Positions 9,040-18,400 of a stretch of 64,000 nucleotides of DNA are shown piece by piece (within the stretch, counting starts at the first letter, position 1; every line of letters starts with the position of its first letter). The translations under genes and the position numbers were made by a program. Location of the stretch: contig JAWRVZ010000320.1 of assembly GCA_037043235.1 (NCBI GenBank), positions 402,001-466,000 of the forward strand. Reading direction: 5' to 3'. Source of the stretch: Rhodeus uyekii (taxonomy: Eukaryota > Chordata > Actinopteri > Cypriniformes > Acheilognathidae). The notes below the pieces were generated by a model. That model searched no databases. It worked only from the letters and a program-made list of their open reading frames with translations, and had not been told where the DNA came from.

Positions 9040-12000
9040 GAGTCAAGTCATGTCACTTTTATTTATAGACAGTGGTCACAGGAAAACAATAAAACAAAGT
9101 TTGTTTTGGCTGAACAGCAAAATCAATAAAATTGAAGAATATTAAGTGTTTAGTGTACTCAACTAAGTAAGCCAGAGCCGACAGCGGCAAGAAACCAAAA
9201 CTCCAGCAGGTGACGTAATGAATGAAGAACGTAATGGAGAAAAAACCTTGGGAGAAACCAGGCTCAGTCAGGGGACCAGTTCTCCTCTGGCCAACAGCCA
9301 AACAGTGCATGACTATTAAATTGACAACAATTCAGGTCAAAATATTAAATTCAGTTCGGTCTGGTTGGAGATGGGATTCATGATCTTCACAGGGGAGGGT
9401 CTAGTAGAGTCACAGTCTCTGCAGACACTTCAGGGTTGAGTTGTGTTCATGTCCAGGTGCAGCTCCTTCATCTGATCTGGATACGGCTGACTATGGCAAC
9501 CTCAGGATAAACAGAGACTAATATCAGCATAGATGCCATTATTTTTCTGATGTAACAAGTACATCAGATGTTATGGGAAAGTTCCCGGTTCCGGCTGAGC
9601 TAAATTATGCAGCCTAACAATCATTTTACATGATTTTGATTAAAAAATTTATGTATAATGTGTTATGTAAGCCAGGTTGAAGAGATGTGTTTTTAGTCTA
9701 TATTTAAACTGACAGCGTGTGTCTGCTTCCCGAACTGTATTAGGAAGACTGTTCCAGAGTTTAGGAGCTAAATAGGAAAAAGATCGACCGGCAGCAGTTG
9801 ACTTTTATATTCTAGGTATTATATGCTGGTCAGAATTTTGGGGTCGCAATGGATGTGAAGGACTATAATGTGTTAAGAGATCACTCAAGTAATGGGGAGC
9901 AAAACCATTTAATGCTTTTAGTAATTAGCAAGATTTTAAAATGTATTCTGTGTTTAATAGGGAGCCAATGCAGTGTTGACAGAACCGGGCTAATACGCTC
10001 ATACTTCCTGGTTCTAGTAAGAACTCGAGCTGCTGCATTTTGGACCAGCTGGACCAGCAGAGTTTGTTTATTAAACATGCAGGGCAACCACCCAGTAGAG
10101 CATTACATTAATCTAGCCTTGAACTCATGAACTAACTTTTCGGCATTTGTCTTTTAGAGCATATGTCGGAATTTAGATTTATTTTTAAGATGGAAGAATG
10201 CAGTTTTACAGATGCTAGAAACGTGGCTTTCAAATGAAATAATGGTATCAAAGAGCAAACCCAGGTTTCTTATTGATGACGAAGACTTGACAGAGCAGCA
10301 ATCGAGTGTTAGACAATAGTCTAGGTTATTACGCACAGAACTTTTTAGTCTAATAATTAGAATCGCTGTTTTTTCAGATTTAAGCAGTAGAATGTTATTA
10401 GTCATCCAATTTTTTATATCAGTTATGAATCCTGTTAATTTAGTGAATTGGTATGTTTCATCAGGATGATAAGAAATATAGAGCTGAGTATCATCAGTGT
10501 AACAGTGAAAGCTAATGCCATGCTTCCTAGTAATTGCATCCAAAGGAAGCATTTCCAGGGTGAAAAGCAACGGTCCTAGAACTGAACCTTGAGGAATTCC
10601 ATACTGAACCTGTGATCGATATGACATCATCTAATTTACTGCTACAAACTGATAATGCCAACATAATTTTTGATTCTATTCAGAAAGATTTTGTGGTCGA
10701 TTGTCTCTAATGCAGCAGTAAGATCCAGTAACACTAACTGAGAGATACAACCACGATTGGATGATCAGAGCAAATCATTTGTAACTCTAATGAGAGCAAT
10801 CTCAGTACTATGATACGGCCTAAATCCTGACTGGAAATCTTCGTAGATGCTGTTTCTTTCTAGAAAGGAACATAGTTGTGATGATATTGCCTTTTCTAGC
10901 CTTTTCTATCGGCTTGTAATTAACTAAATCTGTAGGGTCAAGTTGTGCTTTTTAATAAGCGGTTTAATCTGGGCCAGCTTAAAGGTTTTTGGTACGTATC
11001 CTAATGACAAAGATTAATTAATGATATTAATAAGATGATCTATGACCTCTGGAAGCATCTCTTTCAGTAGCTTAGTTGGTATCGGGTCTAGCATACATGT
11101 TGATTTTGATGATTTAACGAGTTTAGACAATTCTTCCTCCAAGATAGTAATGAAGGAGTGGAATTTTTCTTCAGGGACACTTAAATCTACTGTCTTTTGT
11201 GATATTGTAGTAGACTGTTGCATGGTTATAATTTTCTCTCTAATATTATGAATTTTGCAAGTAAAGAAGTTTATAAAGTCATAACTGCTACGCTTTTTTA
11301 AAGTATCTGAGGTTGAGGCTTTAATTCTCGTTAATTTAGTCACTGTATCAAATAAATACCTAGGGTTGTATTTGTTTTCTTCTAAGAGGGTAGAAAAGTA
11401 AGCAGATCTAGCTGATTTTAAGGCCTTTCTGAATGCAATAGAGCCGTCTTTCCATGAAATGCGAAAAACCTCAAGCTTAGTTTTTTTCCAGCTCTGCTCC
11501 ATTTTTCTGGCTGCTCTCTTGAGGGCCCGGGTGTGCTCGTTGTACCATGGTGTTGGACTATTTTCTTTAATCTTCTTTAAGCGTAACGGAGCAACAGTGT
11601 CTAAAGTGCTGGAAAAGAGAGAGTTAATAGTCACTGTTGCACCATCAAGTTCTTCTAGGCTATCTGGGATGTTAAGTAGATGAAACTGATCAGGAAGATA
11701 TTTATAAAGCTATATTTTGTGTTAGGAGTGATAGTTCTTCTATACTTGTAACAAGGAGTTAGTTTTTCGACTTTGGATGAGGGTAATCTACATGCAACTA
11801 AGTAATGATCTGAGATGTCATCGCACTGCTGCAGAATTTGAACAGTATCAACATTGATTTAATGCGAAAATATCAGATCTGATTACGAGAATGAGTGGAT
11901 CCTGACACATTTTGTCTAACTCCAATAGAGTTTAAAATGTCTCTGCATGCAAATCCAAATGCATCTTTTTCATTATCTACATGGATATTAAGGAGCAGGT

Positions 12001-12040
12001 CATGGTCATGAACTTGTGGTTCCATCACAGAGAAGAAAAA
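9040..12040 (-). mobile_element. LINE (L2/CR1-like), broken, minus strand
   Basis: The element is read right to left. An endonuclease C-terminal piece ('NIDVDNEKDAFGF') lies near 11990-11880. The linker 'SPTPWYNEHTRALKRAARKM' lies in 11014-11634. Reverse transcriptase 'YGIPQGSVLGPLLFTLEMLP' with 'CYTDDTQLYIS' (catalytic YxDD altered to TDD) lies in 10154-10630. The C-terminal 'QNAAARVLTRTRKYE' and 'LHWLPIKHRIHFKILL' lie near 9881-10087. The 3' end near 9040 carries the fish-type tail 'TAAATAAAAGTGACATGACT'. Indels break the ORF. A sister copy is at 28520-31110, in the same relative place. Confidence 0.8.
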
Positions 12041-12340
12041 GATCTATCACTAAAACATTTTCATTCACTGCTCCTTACTGGAGGAACAATCTCCCTGCCC
12101 TCATCCAGAATGCAGAATCTTTGTCAAAGTTTAAAAGACTACTGGAAACACATCTCTTCCATGAGCACCTAACATGACACACACACACATTTACAAAACT
12201 CTTTCTCGCTCTTTCCCCCAGGCTTGTTCTACTTGTGTATGAAGTGTTCAAAACTTTGTATTGTAAGCATTCTTATTTACTTTGCCTCAAATTATAAATC
12301 ATTTTGGATCAAAGCGTCTGCTAAATGAATAAATGTAAAT
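12041..12340 (+). mobile_element. LINE 3'-end fragment, plus strand
   Basis: The plus strand gives 'APYWRNNLPALIQNAESL' and 'KFKRLLETHLFHEHL' in short frames, a typical fish LINE C-terminus, then the tail 'GATCAAAGCGTCTGCTAAAT' common to fish L2-type LINEs and their SINEs. The second copy is 31080-31400. Confidence 0.55.
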
Positions 12341-12425
12341 TAATCAAACTCATAACCTCGGTGTTGTAAACACCAATGCTCTACTGGTTGAGCTACAGAA
12401 AAGCTCTTCTCCATTTCTGCTTTGC
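12341..12425 (-). mobile_element. tRNA-derived SINE head
   Basis: Reverse complement contains 'TAGCTCAACCAGTAGAGCAT' (A-box like) and 'ACACCGAGGTTATGAGTTTG' (B-box like), so it is a degraded tRNA-related SINE, not a tRNA gene. Relatives lie at 25610-25680, 31415-31485 and 36130-36350. It immediately precedes V1, as do its counterparts before V3 and V4. Confidence 0.65.
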
Positions 12426-12568
12426 TGTGAGTGAGTGAGACACATTTGAGAGGAAACACTTTGAATTTGTGTCCCACCCCTGAGACTGGAGCTCAATATC
12501 AGAGCGTCTGTCAGTCAGACTGTCAATCCAACATCACTGTCCTTCAGTTTCACTCATTCCCAGGAAAG

Positions 12569-13025
12569 ATGAAGACACACGCTCTGATCATCTGCTCTCT
12601 GCTGCTGTTCCTCAATGGTGACTCTCACTTTCACTGCATTCAGACTTTACATCAACTTGTTTTAGCAAAGATTGTTAATTTCTTCTGGTGATTTTCTTGT
12701 GTTTCAGAGTGTAGAGGACAGATCACCGTCACTCAGAGTCTCTCAGTGATAGAAACTCAACCAGGACAAACTGTGAAAATCAACTGTAAGACAAGCAGTA
12801 ATGTGTACAATAGTGATCATTTATCCTGGTACTTCCAGAAACCTGGAGAAGCTCCTAAACTCCTGATATATAGAACAAGCAGGCGTCAGACAGGAACTGC
12901 ATCTAGATTCAGTGGCAGTGGATCTAACAGTGATTTCACTCTGACCATCAGTGGAGTCCAGACTGAAGATGCTGGACATTATTACTGTCAGAGTTATCAC
13001 TATATCAACCGTAAAGATGTGTTCA
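12569..13025 (+). CDS. Ig light-chain V segment V1 (kappa-like)
   Basis: Leader exon 12569-12617 (MKTHALIICSLLLFLN, phase 1); V exon 12708-13025 after acceptor TTTCAG. FR1 is 'GQITVTQSLSVIETQPGQTV', then Cys in 'KINCKTSS', FR2 'LSWYFQKPGEAPKLLIY', FR3 'SRFSGSGSNSDFTLTISGVQ', second Cys in 'GHYYC', CDR3 germline 'QSYHYINRKDVF'. All canonical residues are present and the frame is open, so it is potentially functional. The 12-RSS follows at once. V1 shares leader and upstream region with V3 and V4. No ATTTGCAT octamer is visible in the 200 bases before the ATG. Its 3' flank is lost 4 bases after the nonamer, where DIRS-like sequence begins. Confidence 0.92.
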
Positions 13026-13053
13026 CACAGTGATGAAGAGTCGTACAAAAACC
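13026..13053 (+). promoter_or_regulatory. V1 12-bp-spacer RSS
   Basis: Heptamer CACAGTG (13026-13032), 12-bp spacer, nonamer ACAAAAACC (13045-13053). It is a RAG1/RAG2 recognition site. The spacer begins ATG where other V segments have ATA. Confidence 0.95.
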
Positions 13054-13055
13054 TC

Positions 13056-13300
13056 CGCTAGCATGCCGACTGGTGAGATATCCAGTTGCTAAGCAATGTT
13101 CTTTAGAACTCATGTGTCTTGGGAAACGCAGCGGGCTTGAAGCCCTTTCAAGAAGTTGGTGAAAGTGCGGGCTGACAGAGCTAGGCCAAAGAGGAAGTCT
13201 CCGAAAAATGTAAGCCTTCCCGCCCAGAGGTGAATCAGTGGAGCTTCATGGATGGTCATCAGATCTGACTTGAGACATCCATTCGTTGATCGGTAATTTT
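13056..13300. mobile_element. DIRS-like fragment abutting V1 RSS
   Basis: From 'GCTAGCATGCCGACTGGTGA' onward the sequence resembles 54262-54480 in the larger DIRS-like block ('AGCTAGGCCAA', 'GTAAGCCTTCCC', 'AGGTGAA...GAGCTTC.TGGATGG'). Together with the recombinase piece at 14130-14445 it brackets the membrane-protein ORF at 13323-13829, so that ORF's element is probably nested within DIRS sequence. Confidence 0.5.
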
Positions 13301-13322
13301 GTCCGGATCATAATCAGTCAGT

Positions 13323-13829
13323 TCAATCAAGTTCATTTCTGGTCCTCAGCACCGTGTCCAGCCTCATACCCAGACCAGATACCATACGTGAATGTTCACC
13401 GATCTGGCTCGCTGTCCGGACTGTGTTGTTACGATACAGTTCGCATAGGTTACGATTCAGTTCCTCAATCTTTATCACTCGCTGATCTAATTCCTTCAGA
13501 CGGTCAGACACGGCCTCGAGGCAATTCATCATTTCTACAGACAGCGGCTGGGTTAATTTGCTTGCAGCTGTCTTTCCAATCTTTCGATAGGTCAGGATAA
13601 TCCCAAAGCCAAAGAATAGGAATCCCGCTATCTGTAATCCAATCATATATAAATCTTCCGCATCTTCTATGGACAGAGCCTCCAGGCACAGGACCTGCCA
13701 GTTGTTCCATCGGTCCATCGCATACCCAGCAGCAAATGTCCCGTCCGGGCAGTTGGGCTCTCCCGGAGCGGTCTTTCTTTGTGAAAAAATCTTATCGATT
13801 GCGCTGATTGACCAGTTGATCAGTTCCAT
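13323..13829 (-). CDS. Single-span membrane protein with C-terminal coiled coil, unknown family, copy 1
   Basis: The product is 168 residues and I do not recognise it. It starts 'MELINWSISAIDKIFSQRK' and has Cys in 'NCPDG' and 'VLCLE'. One strong hydrophobic span, 'LYMIGLQIAGFLFFGFGIIL' (60-79), is followed by positive 'YRKIGK', so N-outside/C-inside is likely. A charged heptad-like region (about 100-135, 'DRLKELDQRVIKIEELNRN') suggests a coiled coil. No signal peptide is seen. The copy at 34220-34747 is clearly homologous along nearly the whole length; a 36-codon relative is at 15007. The 5' leader 'GCTGCTGGACTCCTGA' is shared by all three. It is probably carried by a retrotransposed element rather than a host gene. 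Confidence 0.6.
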   Translation of the reverse strand: MELINWSISAIDKIFSQRKTAPGEPNCPDGTFAAGYAMDRWNNWQVLCLEALSIEDAEDLYMIGLQIAGFLFFGFGIILTYRKIGKTAASKLTQPLSVEMMNCLEAVSDRLKELDQRVIKIEELNRNLCELYRNNTVRTASQIGEHSRMVSGLGMRLDTVLRTRNELD

Positions 13830-14129
13830 TTCAATATTGTCAGGAGTCCAGCAGCAGCGGGTCCGAAGAAGAACAGACAGATACTAGCGCAAGGGCAAAG
13901 CAGGTCAGAGCGGAGCTTAGGAAAACACGTCTGAGAGTCACAAGAGTCAGGAAGGAAGGGAAATGCAAAGAAAGAAATGCAGTAACACGTTGATCTGCAG
14001 TCGTGGGTCTTTCATGCGGAGAACTGTCCTCATAGTAATGCGTTTAAAATTATTTAAACGCATTATGAGCAGGAGCACAAGAACAAGGTCTGTCCAGTGC
14101 GCACACTGGACGCTTACGTCTTCAGGACT

Positions 14130-14445
14130 GTCACCTGGCGTAAGTCGGACCAACTGTTCGTTTGCTTTGGGGCCCCTAAGGGGGCTCCAGCCTCCAAGCA
14201 AGCTCTAAGATGATGGATAGTCGAGGCTATCTGTCTGGCTTTTGAGTCGGCCGGGCATGCCTCTCCCTTGAGGGTCTGGGCCCACTCCACTCGGAGTGTG
14301 GTGGCTTCCAAGGCTTTTCTGTCTGGAGTTTCCTTGGCTGATGTCTGTGCTGCGGCTGGCTGGTCCTCGCCACACACATTCATGAGGTTTTACCAACTAG
14401 ACCTCGATTCCGCCCCGGGAACGAGAGTGCTCTCTCAGTGAGCTG
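14130..14445 (+). pseudogene. DIRS retrotransposon tyrosine recombinase C-terminus
   Basis: In one plus-strand frame: 'DQLFVCFGAPKGAPASKQ', a stop, then 'HSTRSVVASKAFLSGVSLAD', 'VCAAAGWSSPHTFMRFYQLD' and 'LDSAPGTRVLSQ'. This is the HxxR...W/H...Y-containing end of a DIRS-type tyrosine recombinase ('AHSTR', 'AAGWSS.HTF.RFY'). The remainder of the enzyme is missing. The recombinase end is followed by the element terminus at about 14450-14560. Confidence 0.75.
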
Positions 14446-14449
14446 GCAC

Positions 14450-14560
14450 ACACCCGTGGGCCGGCATCACTGAGGTGGTGTTGGTATAGCGTTCACCTAG
14501 CGCTTTGACACATCAAAGGGAACGTCTCGGTTATGTATGTTACCTTGGTTCCCTGAAGTC
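14450..14560. mobile_element. DIRS-like terminal sequence
   Basis: Ends with 'AACGTCTCGGTTATGTATGT' and 'CTTGGTTCCCTGAAG', the same terminal motif as the fold-back at 37320-37596 and the block starting 53435. Confidence 0.6.
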
Positions 14561-15006
14561 TCTCTGCCTCAGCTCCTTGCGCCTCCGGGCAATTTCTTTT
14601 GAAATTTCAAATTTTGAAACAGAAAGTGGTTCTGAAGACAAAGAAACCAGAAGAAACACCTGTTTCACGTCTATGTCAGTGCATATTTATATGATGAACA
14701 TCACCTGAGGTTATTTAAGCCAAATTCCTGGTATTTCCCACATGATCACATGCGATCAAACAAATTCACTGATTGAATTTATTAAAGGCATGTAGCTGTA
14801 ATTGAATTAGAGAGCTCTGTTATTGAATTGTTAGGAGTAAATATATAATTATAGAGCTCTTTATTCAGCTCTACCTCTCCTTCCTGCTTCTCCTACAGTG
14901 CAGAAGTGCATCTCTCTCCTCTCGCTCTCGCTTCCTCGCATTTTTGTATTTTGTTGTCTTTATTTTTCACTGACCCGCTGCTTGCTGGACTACTGAGAAT
15001 ACTGAG

Positions 15007-15117
15007 ATGGAAAGGATTTTCCATATGATTGGATTATTGACGGCAGGGATCCTATTCTTTGGCTTTGGGACTGCCCTGACCTATCAGAAGATTGGTAAGA
15101 CAGCTGCAAGCAAATGA
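15007..15117 (+). CDS. 36-residue single-span microprotein, internal-deletion relative of the 13.3/34.2-kb ORFs
   Basis: The short ORF begins 'MERIFHMIGLLTAGILFFGF' and ends '..YQKIGKTAASK' stop. It matches the transmembrane core (residues about 59-91) of the two larger proteins: 'MIGLL..G.LFFGFG..LTY.KI.KTAASK'. The 5' leader 'CTGCTTGCTGGACTACTGAG' is the same as theirs, so it is the same transcript type with the N-terminal ectodomain deleted and a stop before the coiled coil. Conservation of an open frame through exactly the membrane span is notable. No function is known; a dead remnant is equally possible. Confidence 0.5.
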   Translation: MERIFHMIGLLTAGILFFGFGTALTYQKIGKTAASK

Positions 15118-15582
15118 CAAATTACCGAAGATCAACAAATGGAATAAAAATTAACCCGAAACTTCACTTGTCTCTATCTCTCGGGGAACTCAGCATGAAT
15201 CAGCCTGGTCTCCTTATCTCCCTTCAGGGACAAAGCCAAAGAACTGAACTGAACTCAAAAACAACTCATGTTTTGGCTATGTTCTCTATCAACAGCCGTC
15301 TGCCTGTCCTGCCCTTATAATATTATCATTCTTTATAGAGAAGAAATACAGAAATATACAGAGAACACATTTGACTTCATTCTCTTTTAAAACAATCTCA
15401 AACTCTCACAGAAGTTAATCAGATTCGTATTGTAAAGATGTTCTTATAGATGTAATCAGAGCTGAACCGAATAATAATATTTTTAACAGTTTAAAGAAGT
15501 CAAGATAATTTGTTCTCTCTTCAGTGATTGTATTTTGTGTCGGTTAATGAGTGACAGTCTTGATGTAAATGATGTGGAGTGT

Positions 15583-15697
15583 GTTTGCATATTGATCAGA
15601 TGCTTCAGTGTGTGAGAGTGTTTATAGTGCTGTGAGTTTAACACTTCATCACTCAGAGCTTTTCTTCATTCAAACTGAAAGGAAACCAACAAGAAGA
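15583..15697 (+). promoter_or_regulatory. V2 promoter: octamer-like site
   Basis: GTTTGCAT (15583-15590, 7 of 8 to ATTTGCAT), then 'TTTATAG' near 15621 and the V2 ATG at 15698. The same promoter type precedes V7 (GTTTGCAT 50681-50688) and the V9 pseudogene (56175-56182). Confidence 0.6.
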
Positions 15698-16204
15698 ATG
15701 ATGATGATCATCAGCATCTGTAACTGGACTCTCATTATTTCTGTTCAAGGTTCATTTACTTCATTAATAACTCAAAATGTGATTTATATGCATGTGTTTG
15801 ATGTTCAATATCACTTTGACTTTAATAACTGTTGCCATTATGATCTTATGAAATGTCATTCACAGAAATTACAGGACAAGTTTCTGTGACTCAGAGTCCG
15901 TCAGCAGCAGCTGTTCAACCAGGAGAAACAGTGACTATAAACTGCCAAACTAGCAGAGGAATCGGAGATCGTAGACAAGGTTGTGGAAATTGTCTCTCTT
16001 GGTATCTGCAGAAACCCGGAGAAGCTCCTAAACTCCTTATTTATTTAATGAATTCACGACAGTCTGGAACTGCATCTAGATTCACTGGACGTGGAGGAAC
16101 TTATGGAACAGTTTTCACTCTGTCTATCAGTGGAGTCCAGACTGAAGATGCTGGACATTATTACTGTGCAAGTGTTCACTGGATCAACAGTAACTGGTTG
16201 TTCA
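15698..16204 (+). CDS. Ig light-chain V segment V2 (CxxC CDR1 subgroup)
   Basis: Leader exon 15698-15749 (MMMIISICNWTLIISVQ, phase 1); V exon from 15866 (or 15875, both acceptors keep frame) to 16204. FR1 'GQVSVTQSPSAAAVQPGETV', 'TINCQTSRGIGD', then an extra Cys pair in CDR1 ('GCGNC'), FR2 'LSWYLQKPGEAPKLLIY', FR3 'SRFTGRGGTYGTVFTLSISG', 'GHYYC', germline CDR3 'ASVHWINSNWLF'. Open and with all canonical residues. The added Cys-Gly-Asn-Cys could form an intraloop disulfide. V9 is its closest relative. The 3' flank after the RSS is the 'GGAGGATGTGAAATAACATC' type shared with V6, V8 and V10. Confidence 0.92.
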
Positions 16205-16232
16205 CACAGTGATAAAGAGTCGTACAAAAACC
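16205..16232 (+). promoter_or_regulatory. V2 12-bp-spacer RSS
   Basis: CACAGTG 16205-16211, spacer 12, ACAAAAACC 16224-16232. Spacer ATAAAGAGTCGT is shared by all V segments here except V1. Confidence 0.95.
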
Positions 16233-16289
16233 TCCGTCAGTCAGAGTCACAGTGACTGAACTGATACACTGACAGAAACTGCAGCTGCT

Positions 16290-17455
16290 CAAAGGAGGAT
16301 GTGAAATAACATCGTCACACAAGCATCTGAAATACAACTAAATTAATCTTCAATTCTTAATTATAGAGATCAGAAATAGATTTTGTGCTCTTATAGATCA
16401 GAAACACGAGTGAGATCTGTGTGATTTCAGTTTGTCCTTTTATCAATAATAGATCTTCAGATTCATAATCCTTCATTTGAGTATCTGATTCTACCATGTC
16501 ATTTTGTTTTCTACACACTGTATTTGTTCTATAAACTGCAGACAGTGAGAGTTTTATATTAGTTGCTGTTTTAATTGTATCTGATCAATCAGTTCAGACA
16601 CGACTCTTCCTCCTCTGCACCAATCAGACGCCTCGATCAGAAAGAGCAAAATAATCATTCCAGTTTTTGCTTCTAACTGAGGAATATTCCAGAAAGCAGG
16701 TTTACACACATGGTGTTTAATGTTAAATAAGCAGATACAGATAACTCAACTTAAAATGGAGGAAACGTTTAGGGTTTGTAAGTACGGTAACCATAGCAAC
16801 TTACTCACTGAACAAAACCTGATCCAGAGCATCTTCAGTTTGAGGATTAGTTTAATTCAGAGATTATCAGCACATGCGTGAACTATTGAAGAAGATCCCG
16901 TTTTGATGATTATTTTGTATCACCCAGAAATAGTATAAATACTTTTGATACTCTCTTTTCAACATGCTGTTGTTACGATCCCTGGTCTAGGTCAGGGTGT
17001 GACAAGACCAAACTTCATAATTACCCATTTTTTAAATTATTTTCTTGTTGTCTAAAGGTTTAGATCCACAGTCTGTTGGATATTGCTTTCACAAAAAGAA
17101 ACAAGTGATTACAGATAAAAAAAAAAAAGAAGTTTGGAAGCAAGAATTTCAGGCATGAGCGAAACGCCAAAACAGCAAACATAATAGAAACTAAACTTCC
17201 CAAAAAAACAAACTTGATGTTTAACTAACTCCCTATGAATCAAATGAAAAGAAACATACATTTAACTTCCCGATCTCCTTAACTAATCCGAAACAGGAGA
17301 AAACTGATCGTCTTTGGGCCTTCAAAACAAAACAAGGCACTACATCCCATACAGCTTCTCAGGTCACAACACACAAGGAACAAAATGGATCAGTAGGACA
17401 AGAATGTTATGGGCATAAAGATCTCTTTCACTTTGTTTAGCACAGAAAGCCAGAG
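16290..17455. other. Non-coding spacer, nothing recognised
   Basis: V2 3' flank followed by unassigned AT-rich sequence. No ORF, RSS or repeat family that I can support. Confidence 0.4.
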
Positions 17456-17459
17456 ATGG

Positions 17460-18400
17460 GACATCTGAAGCGAGGCTCCGGAGATTGTGTCGAGCAAAAA
17501 GGGGCGTTCAAGATGAAGCCCCGATTCGAGGCTTGTATCGTTTCCGTGAAAATCACGTGACGATGACAAACGAGGCCTCGGTTTCTGTTGATGACGTCAT
17601 TGCTTCATTCTGAGTGTCACTTCTGGATAAAAGGTGTTCGAAACAAGCGCCACCTTGTGGCTGTTTCAGGAGGAGCAGAACCAGTTGCACATGCACTCAA
17701 TCTCATTGTGAGGAAGTGTTTTGATCAGCAGCTTCAATGACATTCGATTGAAATATATGAAACTTGTGACATATTTCCGAACAAGCACAACAGCAAAAGA
17801 AAGACTGGCCCAGGTCTTTCAGGTCTACAGATGGGGAGATCAATACTGAAGCTGATAATTGAAGTGGACACTCGCTGGAACGGCTCTATCAGTGAGAGAG
17901 AGCCAGTGGGGGTCGCCCGTACCTGTCTAAGGACTAACATCACCCCACCAGATACAGGCAGCATCCCAGATTCAGACACTGCCTTGGAGTATGACGCTGT
18001 CCAAGATGCCTTACATGTTCTTGCCCCTTCCCAGCAGGCAACAGTAGAGAAAAGAGTGTCTGCTTCAAACTGATTCCTTTGAAGAGGATGGTCAGAGAAA
18101 ATGCTGTTCATTTTGAATCATTAAGTGTGATGACCATACCCACATTATTGGTTCCCAGATTTAAAAAAAATGAGTTTTTCTCTTTGTACCTCTGTTAATA
18201 GGTGACCTTTGCCATCTGCTTGACAGCACAGTTCATCACAGTAGAAGGAGCTCAAGTGCAACAGCAGATGCTACTGCTGAGTGGACCGATATTTATCGAA
18301 AGTGAATCTCTCAAGATCTGAGGATCCGCATCTGTATCCTCACTTATACCAGCTGGCACTGGCATTCACCCTAAACTGCTCTGTTGTAATGATGCTCATC
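17460..18400 (+). mobile_element. hAT-type transposase relic
   Basis: 17460-17700 repeats the 5' region of the fragment at 2390-2720. Plus-strand reading 'LKLIIEVDTRWN' then 'DTALEYDAVQDALHVLAPSQ' (17850-18070) resembles the C-terminal half of hAT/ZBED transposases. The N-terminal BED finger is missing, and stops and frameshifts occur. This and the 2.4-kb piece may be complementary remains of one element split by duplication and deletion. Confidence 0.5.

Noticed and set aside
8834..9046. Open frames of Thr-His repeats across the GT arrays (also 28342-28533)
   Set aside because: Produced by the dinucleotide repeat itself; no start context, homology or non-repeat domain.
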